Source: Halobacteriales archaeon QS_3_64_16 (GTDB taxonomy: Archaea; Halobacteriota; Halobacteria; Halobacteriales; Halococcaceae). Taken from it: a stretch of 59,983 nucleotides of DNA. Positions 8,860-16,974 of the stretch are shown here, piece after piece. Every line of letters begins with the position of its first letter. Positions within the stretch are counted from its first letter, which is position 1. Location of the stretch: contig PXRJ01000061.1 of NCBI GenBank assembly GCA_003021705.1, positions 1 through 59,983 on the forward strand. The letters run 5' to 3'. The notes under the pieces are model-generated. The model did not search any database and was not told the origin of the DNA. It saw only the letters and a program-made list of their open reading frames with translations. The translations under genes and the position numbers were made by a program.

Positions 8860-9198
8860 GTGACCGAGTTCGACCCGGAGAAGTTCGAGGACAAGTACGT
8901 CCACTACTTCGAGGAACTACAGCGTGCCTACAAGAACGCCTACCAGTCGATGCACGGCCACTACGATTCGACTCTCCTTCGGGCGATTGACCGTCAGGTG
9001 CTCGACGAGAGCGAACCGGTCTACGAGGGCAACGGCGAGTTTCGCGTCGTGCTGCCCGACGATCCGACCGATCGCGTCGAAGATGGGGCCGTCGATGCGG
9101 AACGGTTCGAGGCTACCCTCGAAGAGTTCGTCGATCGAATCGAACTCCAACTACGTCGTCTCTTCGAGTTCGAATCCGAGGCTGAGAGTAAAGAGTAG
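8860..9198 (+). CDS. DUF5783-like haloarchaeal protein
   Basis: A soluble, acidic 112-residue protein. It starts MTEFDPEKFEDKYVHYFEEL and has KNAYQSMHGHYDSTL near residues 25-39, followed by VYEGNGEFRVVLP. This matches a short family of unknown function found in haloarchaea (DUF5783, from memory). The C-terminus is helical and Glu-rich, possibly coiled coil. No catalytic motif is seen. The start is a GTG supported by a TATA-like element 27 nt upstream. The 235 bp before it hold no other gene that I trust. Confidence 0.75.
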   Translation: MTEFDPEKFEDKYVHYFEELQRAYKNAYQSMHGHYDSTLLRAIDRQVLDESEPVYEGNGEFRVVLPDDPTDRVEDGAVDAERFEATLEEFVDRIELQLRRLFEFESEAESKE

Positions 9199-9303
9199 CC
9201 CGCCAGCATGCGAGAGAACACCGGTGATCCATACGTTCGGTTCTCGCCACCGACGAAGCTACCACCGGTAGAGTGAAGATCGGTCTGGCCGTGAATCGCC
9301 GAC

Positions 9304-10098
9304 GTGCATACACCTGATTACTCCATCGCAGGCGAGACCGTCGTGATCACCGGGGCGAGCCAGGGGATCGGGCGCTCGATCGCCGAGACGCTCGCGGCCG
9401 GCGGCGCGAACGTCGCGATCTGCTCGCGCGCCCAAGAGCGGATCGACCCGGTCGCCGAGACGATCGAAGAGGAGTGTGCAGGCGAGGCGCTGGCCGTCGA
9501 GTGTAACGTCCGCGACCGGGATGATGTTGAGGCCTTCGTCGAGCGAACGACCGAGGAATTCGGTAGTATCGATTGTCTCGTTAACAATGCCGGCGGGGAG
9601 TTCGTCGCGCCCTTCGAGGAAATCTCTCCGAACGGTTGGAACGCTATCGTGGATCTGAACCTCAACGGAACGGTCCACTGCACGCAGGTCGTCGGCGAGA
9701 CCATGCGGGAGGGAGACGGCGGGCGGATCGTCAACCTCTCGAGCGTCAACGGCCAGCACGCCGCGCCCGGCGAGAGCCACTACGGCGCGGCGAAAGCAGC
9801 GATCATCCGACTCACCGAGACGCTGGCGGTCGAGTGGGCCGAGGATGGCATTCGGGTCAACTGCGTCGCGCCCGGGCTGATCCAGACGCCCGGCGTCGCA
9901 GACACGCTCGGCATCGAAAGCGAAGCGATGCCCCCGCGCGAGCAGGCGAATCGTCGCATCGGCTACGGCGAGGACGTCGCCGACGTGGTGCAGTTCCTTT
10001 GCAGCCCCGCGGCATCGTTTATGACCGGGGAGACGGTGACCGTCAAGGGCGTCCCGCGACCCGGCAACTCGATGGAACACGACCTGGGCCTGGAATGA
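9304..10098 (+). CDS. SDR-family oxidoreductase
   Basis: Classical short-chain dehydrogenase of 264 residues. The cofactor motif TGASQGIG is at residues 16-23, NNAG at 94-97, and the catalytic Ser/Tyr/Lys are at about 146-147, 160 and 164 (YGAAK). It probably acts on a small alcohol or ketone with NAD(P)H. The C-terminus GVPRPGNSMEHDLGLE differs from the usual NGG ending, which hints at an unusual substrate pocket or oligomer contact. The GTG start at 9304 gives the usual distance of about 15 residues to the glycine motif. No operon partner is close: the next gene is on the other strand. Confidence 0.88.
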   Translation: MHTPDYSIAGETVVITGASQGIGRSIAETLAAGGANVAICSRAQERIDPVAETIEEECAGEALAVECNVRDRDDVEAFVERTTEEFGSIDCLVNNAGGEFVAPFEEISPNGWNAIVDLNLNGTVHCTQVVGETMREGDGGRIVNLSSVNGQHAAPGESHYGAAKAAIIRLTETLAVEWAEDGIRVNCVAPGLIQTPGVADTLGIESEAMPPREQANRRIGYGEDVADVVQFLCSPAASFMTGETVTVKGVPRPGNSMEHDLGLE

Positions 10099-10161
10099 CA
10101 GCTATCGAATAGGAGGGGCGAAACAGGGCAGAAGAGGGAAGGGGCCACTGCAGAGGGAGGC

Positions 10162-10461
10162 TTACTCTTCGGCTTCCTCGATCAGATCGTCGGGCGAATC
10201 TCGGGATCGCCGGCGCGTTCGCTCCTCCCTCGCCCGGTCAACCGCGTTCTGGCCCTGGACGGAGACCCACTCCAGGCCGCCCTCGACGCGCTGGCTCACC
10301 AGCAATGCACTGTCTTGGGTCGCTCTGGCCCACCGCTTCCGTCGGAGCGCTAGTTCTAGTCGGGCGAACACGAGTGTGAACAGGCCGACGACGGCGAAAA
10401 ACAGCACCGCGAAGTAGAAGTAGTCGAGGCCAGGGATGTTCAGGTTCACTGGGTCGACCAT
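10162..10461 (-). CDS. Small membrane protein downstream of a sodium symporter
   Basis: A 99-residue protein with one clear transmembrane helix (about residues 13-35, LDYFYFAVLFFAVVGLF in part) and a charged, helical C-terminal half with RERTRRR. It follows the larger SSS symporter gene by 54 bp on the same strand. It therefore mirrors the DUF3311-like gene of the first symporter, but lies after rather than before the transporter. It is probably an accessory subunit of that transporter. The two small proteins are not obviously homologous. I do not recognise the family. Confidence 0.72.
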   Translation of the reverse strand: MVDPVNLNIPGLDYFYFAVLFFAVVGLFTLVFARLELALRRKRWARATQDSALLVSQRVEGGLEWVSVQGQNAVDRAREERTRRRSRDSPDDLIEEAEE

Positions 10462-10515
10462 CGTCGGGACTCCACGCCTCAGGGTACTGTACCTTGCGGC
10501 CGAACGAGCGATCGG

Positions 10516-12327
10516 TCAGTCGTCCGCGCCGGCGTCCTGGGGGGTTTCGATCGTCTCGACCGTCCCTTCGGCCGATCGCTCGCGCCAGATGATCGTTCCA
10601 CAGAGAACGAACAGCGTCTCTAGGATCAACGCGCCGAGGATCACCCAGGTCCAGATCGGGATTCCCAGCGCAGCCCGTGCGTTCCAGCCCGCCGGTGCGT
10701 ACCAGGGAATCATGAGCGCCAACACGATCACGAGCCCGACCCAGAAGGACTTCTTCTGGCCGGGGAGCGTGTATCTGACGCCCCCGCCGTCGCTGCCCTC
10801 GGGGTACTCGATCGCGTTGTACTGCAGGAGCTCCCGTGCTCGGTCGGTCTCCGCGCTCTCGCCGGTGGCGTAGCTCCCGCCCACGAAGACGATCGAGTTC
10901 ACGAGAAGCCCAATAATGCCTGCCGGGATGCCATAGACCTCGCCGGTGCCGAGGAAGTAGATTCCGACGGCTGTGAGACATCCCAGCAGCATACCGGCGA
11001 GCGCGAAGTCGCTCTTTACTTTGGGCAGGTAGAGCCCGAAGAGGAATACGGGGGTTGCCTGGAGGAGGAACTCGAATTTGAGCTGGGTCCAGGCCCAGAT
11101 CGTGAGGTTCGGCGTGAAGGCGATGGCGATCGCGACGAGCAGGAAGGCCGCCAACGAAAGGCGACTCGCGTTGATGATCTTCCGGTCGGAGGCCTCGCTG
11201 TCGAGGAAGCGTCGGTACATGTCCTTCGCGATGGCCATCGAGAGCACCATCACCGCAGCGCCCGCCGTCGAGAGCGTCGCCATGACGATGCCCAAAGAGA
11301 CCAGCGAGGGGAGGAGGGTTCCGCCGCCGCCGTCGGCAAACGCGCCCATCAGGTAGGGGACGAGCTGTTCGGAGCCCGATTCGGAGAGGCCCGGGAACAC
11401 CCCGGCCCCGAAGAGGCCGATCGCCCACAGAATCAGCGCTGCGAAGAGGAAGATCGGGGCCTGGATCCGGAAGGTCGTCCGCAGGTCTCCGGCGTCCTTC
11501 ACGCTGAGGTAGAACTGCTGGATATGGATGTAGGTCGGCAGGCCAAAGAGTACCAAGATGACGAGCCTGTACCAGCCCCGCATCGTCGAGGCGCTCGGGA
11601 GGGTCAATTTCTCCGGGGAAGTCTGCCAAACGGTGTCGATCTGCGCTGCGAAGCCGCCGAACTGGCCCATGACGATGAGCATCAGGCTCAAGGACATGAG
11701 TATCAAGGCTCCTTGGACGGCCGCCGAGAGGGCAGTGCCCCTGAACCCGCCGAGGCCAACGTAGACGAGAATCACCAGCCCGAAGAGGACGACGACGGCC
11801 TGGTAGGGGAGGACACCACCGGAGGCGACCCGGCCGAGATAGCCCATCGCGAAGAACTGCTCGGTGAACTGGACGAAGGTGCCCCAGATCATAAAGAGTA
11901 GTGCGAGAAACGCCACTCGAGAATCGAAGCGGTGTTCGACGTAATCGAGCGGCGAGGTGTAGTCGAACTCCTTGCCCAGATTTATGAGTGGCGGGGCGAG
12001 TATCAGCGCGCCGATGATACCGGCAACCATGAACTGCGGGTAGACGAGGAACCACGCTCCCGATCGGTAGGTCGCCGCGGAGTAGCCCAGAAAGGAGTTC
12101 CCACTGTAGGAATCGGCGAACACCGACAGGGCGATGACGACGAACCCTAGGGACTTGCTCGCCGAGAAGAAATCGTCCGCGTCGGCACCGACGTTCTTCT
12201 TCGAGGAGTACCAGCCGATCCCGATCATCACTGCTAGGGCGACGCTCGTCAAAATGACAATCTCCCAGCCAAGCGAGACCGTCTCCGGCTCCGCGCCGGT
12301 CTGGAGTGCGACCCCGCCGACGCTCAT
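10516..12327 (-). CDS. Sodium:solute symporter (SSS family), long form
   Basis: SSS-family transporter of 603 residues, longer than the first one because of an extra C-terminal region with two helices. Family features are the N-terminal DDFFSASKSLGF, then ADSYSGNSFLGYSAATY in helix 2, and ATLSTAGAAVMVLSMAIAKD in the later core helix. The first 12 residues are a polar leader. Solute import is probably coupled to sodium; the substrate is unknown. A purine-rich Shine-Dalgarno sequence GGAGAACGGAG lies directly before the ATG at 12327. The small membrane gene follows it, and the pair probably forms one transcript. Confidence 0.93.
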   Translation of the reverse strand: MSVGGVALQTGAEPETVSLGWEIVILTSVALAVMIGIGWYSSKKNVGADADDFFSASKSLGFVVIALSVFADSYSGNSFLGYSAATYRSGAWFLVYPQFMVAGIIGALILAPPLINLGKEFDYTSPLDYVEHRFDSRVAFLALLFMIWGTFVQFTEQFFAMGYLGRVASGGVLPYQAVVVLFGLVILVYVGLGGFRGTALSAAVQGALILMSLSLMLIVMGQFGGFAAQIDTVWQTSPEKLTLPSASTMRGWYRLVILVLFGLPTYIHIQQFYLSVKDAGDLRTTFRIQAPIFLFAALILWAIGLFGAGVFPGLSESGSEQLVPYLMGAFADGGGGTLLPSLVSLGIVMATLSTAGAAVMVLSMAIAKDMYRRFLDSEASDRKIINASRLSLAAFLLVAIAIAFTPNLTIWAWTQLKFEFLLQATPVFLFGLYLPKVKSDFALAGMLLGCLTAVGIYFLGTGEVYGIPAGIIGLLVNSIVFVGGSYATGESAETDRARELLQYNAIEYPEGSDGGGVRYTLPGQKKSFWVGLVIVLALMIPWYAPAGWNARAALGIPIWTWVILGALILETLFVLCGTIIWRERSAEGTVETIETPQDAGADD

Positions 12328-12505
12328 CTCCGTTCTCCCCTCTCGAAGTGGCCACTCGATCAGTTGCCGTCTATCGGGTAGAGACTGTAATTCTCTGTCA
12401 TGAATTCGGTTCGCACGTCACGATCTACTGGCTAAAAATTACCGGTAGCGACGACCGGAGCACGGTCCCTACCGAGGTGTCGAGCGAACGACGAGAGAAG
12501 ACGTG

Positions 12506-12524
12506 AAAAACGGCCTGAAAGGCC
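12506..12524 (-). terminator. Hairpin plus T-tract after the LeuA/HMGL-like gene
   Basis: On the minus strand a hairpin GGCCT-TTC-AGGCC is followed by GTTTTT. It begins immediately after the stop codon of the LeuA/HMGL-like gene (12526). The shape is that of an intrinsic terminator with a short stem. Confidence 0.55.
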
Positions 12525-12525
12525 T

Positions 12526-13653
12526 TCATCTACTCCGGATCAACCGGCGTGCTTCTTCCTCGCTCAGAGGCTCGCCCTTCTCGGCAGCAGCCTCTTCGAT
12601 AGCGGCCAGTGCCGTGGCGATCGCGTCGTCGGTCGGTTCTTCTCCGGGCTCGCCGGACTCGTTAGTCTTGCCGATTTCGGCGAGAAGCGCACGCGCCGCC
12701 CCCCGACCCGTCCCCCTGCCGAAGAGGAGCTGGCGTTTCCCCCCATAGTCGGCGGGGTCGAAGGGTTCGTAGGTACTGGGCTCGCGGAGTATCGCCGCGG
12801 TGTGTAGGCCGCTCTCGTGGCGGTAGGCCAGCTCGCCGATAACGGGTTTGTCCGGCGGGATCTCCACGCCGAGGTGCTCGTGAACGCGCCGACAGGCCGG
12901 CACGAGCGATTCGAGTTCGAGTCCGGGTTCCACTTCCTGTTCGGCCAACAGCACGGCGACCGCCTCGAGAGGTGCGTTGCCCGCACGCTCCCCGATCTCG
13001 CCGACCGTGGCGTCGACGCTTCTCGCCCCCGCCAGCACCCCGGCTGCCGCGTTCGCGCTCGCGACGTCCATGTCGTCGTGGGTGTGGATCGCGATACCCG
13101 CCTCGCTACCGATCTCGCTCGCTACAGCGCCGACAGTCTCCCGAACGGCCTGGGGGGTACCCGCGCCCGTCGTATCGGCGATCGTGACGTGCTTGGCTCC
13201 CCTATCGACGGCCGCCCGGGCGCTCGCAGCCAAATAATCGTTCTCGCCGCGGATCGCATCCATCAGCGTTACACCGGCGTCAACCCCGCCGTCAAGCGCG
13301 CGCTCGACACTCGCGGCGAGTAGCTCTTGGGCCTCCTCGCGCGATTTCCCGATCGCGTGCTCCAGTTGGACATCGGAGCCAGGAATGATGACCTCGATCT
13401 CCTCGGGCGAGACGCCGAGTGCCGCGTCCACGTCGCCCGCCGTTGCCCGGGCGAGGGCCGCCGTCCGGAGGCCCAACTCCTCGGCGTAGCGATACCAGGA
13501 CACACGTGGGTCCGCACGCGGAAAGGACAGTTCGACGCGGCCGACGCCGAGGGTGGCGAGTTCGTCTAGTACTCGTTTACCGGTCGTCTCGGGTATCTCC
13601 AATCCCGGTACCTGTGAGCCCTCGCGCAGCGTGAGATCCTTGAATTCGACCAT
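12526..13653 (-). CDS. LeuA/HMG-CoA-lyase-like acyltransferase or aldolase without regulatory domain
   Basis: TIM-barrel enzyme of the isopropylmalate/homocitrate/citramalate synthase and HMG-CoA lyase superfamily, 375 residues. Motif 1 is DLTLREGSQ near residue 5; most synthases have DGxQ here, so Glu replaces Asp. The metal motif is IHTHDDMD near residue 193, where synthases usually have HNDxG. The synthase-type GEIGERAGNA and HESGLH motifs near residues 232 and 293 favour a synthase over a lyase. The C-terminal LeuA regulatory domain is missing, so no feedback control by leucine is expected. The CoA-transferase gene upstream on the same strand suggests acyl-CoA chemistry. Condensing partners are unknown. 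Confidence 0.85.
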   Translation of the reverse strand: MVEFKDLTLREGSQVPGLEIPETTGKRVLDELATLGVGRVELSFPRADPRVSWYRYAEELGLRTAALARATAGDVDAALGVSPEEIEVIIPGSDVQLEHAIGKSREEAQELLAASVERALDGGVDAGVTLMDAIRGENDYLAASARAAVDRGAKHVTIADTTGAGTPQAVRETVGAVASEIGSEAGIAIHTHDDMDVASANAAAGVLAGARSVDATVGEIGERAGNAPLEAVAVLLAEQEVEPGLELESLVPACRRVHEHLGVEIPPDKPVIGELAYRHESGLHTAAILREPSTYEPFDPADYGGKRQLLFGRGTGRGAARALLAEIGKTNESGEPGEEPTDDAIATALAAIEEAAAEKGEPLSEEEARRLIRSR

Positions 13654-13783
13654 GCGTCCTGCAGACACCGCCGGGTCAAAATACCAGGGTCGACGGGACC
13701 GATGAGTAGGCCGTCTCGCCGTCACTCGGGTGTGGCCAGCAGCAACACAGTGGCCGTCCTCAGCGCACTCGTCAGTGGAGCCG

Positions 13784-14932
13784 CTAAATGATTCCCTCGC
13801 TACGGAGCCGTTCGTACTCCGATCGATCGAGGCCGATCTCCTCCAGGTAGACCTCCTCGTTGTGCTGGCCGTGGCGCGGCCCAACGTGTTCGACCTCTCC
13901 AGGGGTTCGGGAGAACTTCGGGACCGGGGCTGCGGTCCTCAGTTCGCCGAGTTCGGGATCTTCGATTGCGACGACGTCCTCTCGTGCCTGGTACTGCTCG
14001 TCCGCGAAGATGTCGCTCATGTCGTAGACCGGGCCGACGATGGCGTCGCTCGCTTCCATCTCCCTAATGACGGTCTCGGTGTCCCGCTCGCTCGTCCACG
14101 CTTCGACGATTGCGTCGAGCGCCTTGGCGTTCTCGACGCGGCGATCGTTGGTCGCGAAGCGCTCCGCGGCCGCGAGGTCGGGCCGGTCGATGGCCGTGGC
14201 GACGTTCTCGAAGATCCGCTGGGAGGACGCCGAGAGCGTGATGTACCCATTGGCGGTCGCATAGACGTTCCGGGGGGCGGCGTTCGGGTGGCGATTCCCG
14301 GTTCGTGTCGGAACGCGGCCGTTGCGGTCGTAGGCCTCGACGTCGCCGAGGAAGAGCCGGAAGAGCGGCTCGTAGAGGCTCACGTCGATGACCTGGCCCT
14401 CGCCGCTGCCGCCGCGACCGACGTCCCGCTCGAAGATCGCAAAGAGCGACGCCTGGACGGCGAACTGGGCAGCGGTGAGGTCCGCGAGGCTGATCGGCGG
14501 GAGCAGTCGTGAGCGTGGCCCAGTTTGCCCGTAGCCCGATACCCGGACGTAGATCAGTTCCTCGTTCACCTCGCGAAGCGCGTCGGGTCCCAGTCCCCAC
14601 CCCTCCATCGTGCCGGGCCGGAAGTTCTCGAAGAACAGATCGGCCTCGGCGATCAGTTCGGTCAGTAGCGCCGCACCCTCTTCGCTACTCAGATCGAGGG
14701 TGACACAGCGTTTGTTGCGGCCGATCGACTTCCACCATAGCGAGGTCTCGCTCACCTCGTCGTCGAAGGGGGGCCACTCGCGGAGGGGATCGCCCTGCTC
14801 GGGGTGTTCGACCATCACGACGTCCGCACCGAAATCGGCGAGCTGTGTCGTCGCGAACCCGCCGCCGATCATCCCCGAACAGTCGACGACCCGGAGCCCG
14901 TCGAGCGGGCCGGTCCGTTCTGTGGCAGTCAT
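13784..14932 (-). CDS. Family III CoA-transferase (CaiB/BaiF), with an apparent internal deletion
   Basis: CaiB/BaiF CoA-transferase of 382 residues, moving CoA between carboxylic acids. The N-terminal half (LDGLRVVDCSG, NKRCVTLDL, FFENFRPGTM) and the C-terminal half (GEGQVIDVSLYEP, PNAAPRNVYAT) are well preserved. After VSGYGQTGP (about residues 131-139) the chain jumps through RSRLLPPISLADL. Family members have about 25 more residues here, with a GxxxxxTGxPDxPP element before the catalytic Asp. The Asp itself is probably Asp151. The gap is in frame, near base 14512. It may impair the interlocked dimer. The gene lies 130 bp before the LeuA-like gene on the same strand. Confidence 0.88.
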   Translation of the reverse strand: MTATERTGPLDGLRVVDCSGMIGGGFATTQLADFGADVVMVEHPEQGDPLREWPPFDDEVSETSLWWKSIGRNKRCVTLDLSSEEGAALLTELIAEADLFFENFRPGTMEGWGLGPDALREVNEELIYVRVSGYGQTGPRSRLLPPISLADLTAAQFAVQASLFAIFERDVGRGGSGEGQVIDVSLYEPLFRLFLGDVEAYDRNGRVPTRTGNRHPNAAPRNVYATANGYITLSASSQRIFENVATAIDRPDLAAAERFATNDRRVENAKALDAIVEAWTSERDTETVIREMEASDAIVGPVYDMSDIFADEQYQAREDVVAIEDPELGELRTAAPVPKFSRTPGEVEHVGPRHGQHNEEVYLEEIGLDRSEYERLRSEGII

Positions 14933-15037
14933 AATAGTATTCGGTCGGTCGAACGCGAGGAAGTAAAAGCCACGCCGTCGGTTGGAAAAAGGGGCCGAGT
15001 TCGCTTCGTGATCCCGGTATGAAGCATGGTCGAGGAG

Positions 15038-16567
15038 TTATCGATCCTGCCAGTCGGTGCCCTGCTCGAAGGCATACGCGGTCTGGAGAACGCTTTCCTC
15101 GTCGAAGCGCTCGCCGACGAGCATCAGGCCCACCGGCAGGTCGCCGGTCGTCCCGCAGGGAATAGAGATCGCCGGGTGGTGGGTGAGATCGAAGGGGGCG
15201 GTGTTCTTCGCGATCGGCAGGGAGCGGGCGATGCGCTCGACCCGGGAGAGGTCGGGATCGATCTCGAAGGGCTGGAGGGGGATCGTCGGCATAGCGATGA
15301 CGTCCGCTGCTTCCAGGATCTCGTCGTAGGCTTCGCGCATCGCGAGCGTGACGTTCTGTGCTTTCGCGTACAGCGCGCTGCCCTTGCCCTGGCGATTCAG
15401 GTACTCGATCGCGAGCCAGGTCGTCTTGACCGATGGGGGGAAATCCCGGCCGTCCGCCCGGGCGAACTTCCCAAACGTCTCGGCGAGACCGGTGTTGTAC
15501 CAGCCGTCGTGCAGCGAGCCGACCCCGCCCTGCTGGAGCACCTGGACGCCGCCCTGGCCGGCGATAGTGATCCAGAGAGCCAGCGAGTCAAGGTGCCGGG
15601 GGATGGAAGCCTCGAGTACCTCCGCGCCCATCTCTTCGAACTCCTCGATCGCCCCTCGAACGACGTCGTTGACCGCCGCGTCGCTTTCCTCGCGTTCGAA
15701 GCCCTCTTCGAGCACGGCGATCGTCGTCCCCGAGACGTCCTCGCCGAGCGCGTCGGAGTAACTCTCGGTTTCGAGATCGACCGGCTGGCGGGGGTCGAGG
15801 CCGTCAGGACCAGCCAGGACTTCGAGTGCCGTCGCGACGTCGGTGACACTCCTGGCCATCGGGCCGGTGTGATCGAGCGAGTGATCGATCGGGAAGATCC
15901 CCGTATAGGGAACGAGCCCAGTAGTAGGTTTGAGACCGACGATCCCACAGCAAGAGGCCGGAATGCGGATCGACCCGCCTTGATCGCCGCCGATGGCGAT
16001 GTCGACCTCGTCGGCGGCGGGTGCGGCCCCGCTGCCGCTCGAGGACCCCCCGGAGATGTGGCCCGGCGCACGAGGGTTCGAGACCGTCCCGAAATCAGAG
16101 GTATCGCTCGACCCCGAGAAGGCGAAGCTCTCCATGTTGAGTTTGCCGGTGATCGTCCCGCCGGCATCCAAGAGTCGCTCGACGATCGTCGCGTCGATGT
16201 CCGGTACGTAGCCCTCCAGTACCTGTGAGCCACACGTCATCTCGACGCCCGCGAGACAGACGTTGTCCTTCAGACCAATCGTCTTGCCGGCGAGCGGGCC
16301 CTCCTCGGCTCCTTCGACTGTGAGGCGGGTGATCCAGGCGTTGTGGGGGTTCTCGGTGGCGGCGGGTCGGTATACGCCCGACCGATCGGGGTAGTCGGTC
16401 TCGTGGGGCGCGAAGGTCGGGTCGGGGATCTCCTGGACGCCTTCGAGGACGTCTAAGGTGCCCGCGACGAGTTCGGCGTACTCCTCTACTTCCTGGTCGT
16501 TGAGCGGGATGTTCCCGTCGGCAGCGATCTCGCGGAGTTCTCCCTGCGATGGGCGTCTGATCGGCAT
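15038..16567 (-). CDS. Amidase (amidase signature family)
   Basis: Amidase signature enzyme of 509 residues, full length. The Ser-cisSer-Lys triad is visible: the Lys in IGLKDNVCLAG near residue 96, a Ser in the GGSSSGSGAA motif near 174-183, and the nucleophile Ser in GGDQGGSIRIPAS near 198. It hydrolyses a carboxamide; substrates in this family range from short aliphatic amides to nitrile-derived ones. It shows no link to GatA partners, and a GatCAB role is unlikely without GatB or GatC nearby. The ATG at 16567 is divergent from a small gene at 16641. The CoA-transferase gene lies 105 bp downstream on the same strand. Confidence 0.93.
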   Translation of the reverse strand: MPIRRPSQGELREIAADGNIPLNDQEVEEYAELVAGTLDVLEGVQEIPDPTFAPHETDYPDRSGVYRPAATENPHNAWITRLTVEGAEEGPLAGKTIGLKDNVCLAGVEMTCGSQVLEGYVPDIDATIVERLLDAGGTITGKLNMESFAFSGSSDTSDFGTVSNPRAPGHISGGSSSGSGAAPAADEVDIAIGGDQGGSIRIPASCCGIVGLKPTTGLVPYTGIFPIDHSLDHTGPMARSVTDVATALEVLAGPDGLDPRQPVDLETESYSDALGEDVSGTTIAVLEEGFEREESDAAVNDVVRGAIEEFEEMGAEVLEASIPRHLDSLALWITIAGQGGVQVLQQGGVGSLHDGWYNTGLAETFGKFARADGRDFPPSVKTTWLAIEYLNRQGKGSALYAKAQNVTLAMREAYDEILEAADVIAMPTIPLQPFEIDPDLSRVERIARSLPIAKNTAPFDLTHHPAISIPCGTTGDLPVGLMLVGERFDEESVLQTAYAFEQGTDWQDR

Positions 16568-16640
16568 TGGTATACAGTCACAGCCACGAGGGAGCGTCTT
16601 ATCGTTTCGGGTGCGGTCGATCGATCGCGGAGATGCACTC

Positions 16641-16916
16641 GTGAAAGCTAAGGAAGTACCACGAGTACGTGAGGACGTGGCAGTAGATATCGTCCGTTAC
16701 GTCGACGGCGAGAGCGAGGAGATTCTCGAGGCGGTCGTCTCCTCGATCGTTCCCCGAGCAGGGGAGGTAGTCACGATCGGCGATACGACCTATCGGGCGG
16801 GAGAGACTGCCTACATCGTCTCCCAGCGACTGGACGACTTCCTCGATCGGAACGACATGGTACACATCGCAGTGGTCAGCCTCGAAGCGGTCGAACTCGA
16901 AGACAGCGTCTCGTAG
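16641..16916 (+). CDS. Small hypothetical protein
   Basis: A 91-residue acidic protein with no recognised motif. It starts VKAKEVPRVREDVAVDIVRY and contains VGTIGDTTYRAGE-like beta segments (as IGDTTYRAGETAYIVSQRL). The predicted fold is mixed alpha/beta. The start GTG at 16641 is supported by a TATA-like CTTATC about 30 nt upstream. An earlier start would need the antisense of the amidase gene. I do not recognise the family. It stands alone between two minus-strand genes. Confidence 0.6.
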   Translation: MKAKEVPRVREDVAVDIVRYVDGESEEILEAVVSSIVPRAGEVVTIGDTTYRAGETAYIVSQRLDDFLDRNDMVHIAVVSLEAVELEDSVS

Positions 16917-16974
16917 AACCGGTCGTCCTCGGACCGGTCGCTCGCCGCCGACCACCGGTTCGCTAGTCCCCGAT

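Noticed and set aside
9160..9185. Sequence resembling a tRNA T-arm (GTTCGAATCC)
   Set aside because: It lies inside the DUF5783-like coding region and has no matching acceptor or anticodon arms.
10238..12355. 705-codon frame on the same strand as the symporter at 10516
   Set aside because: A shifted-frame shadow: Arg/Pro-rich and without membrane helices, while the other frame is a clear SSS symporter.
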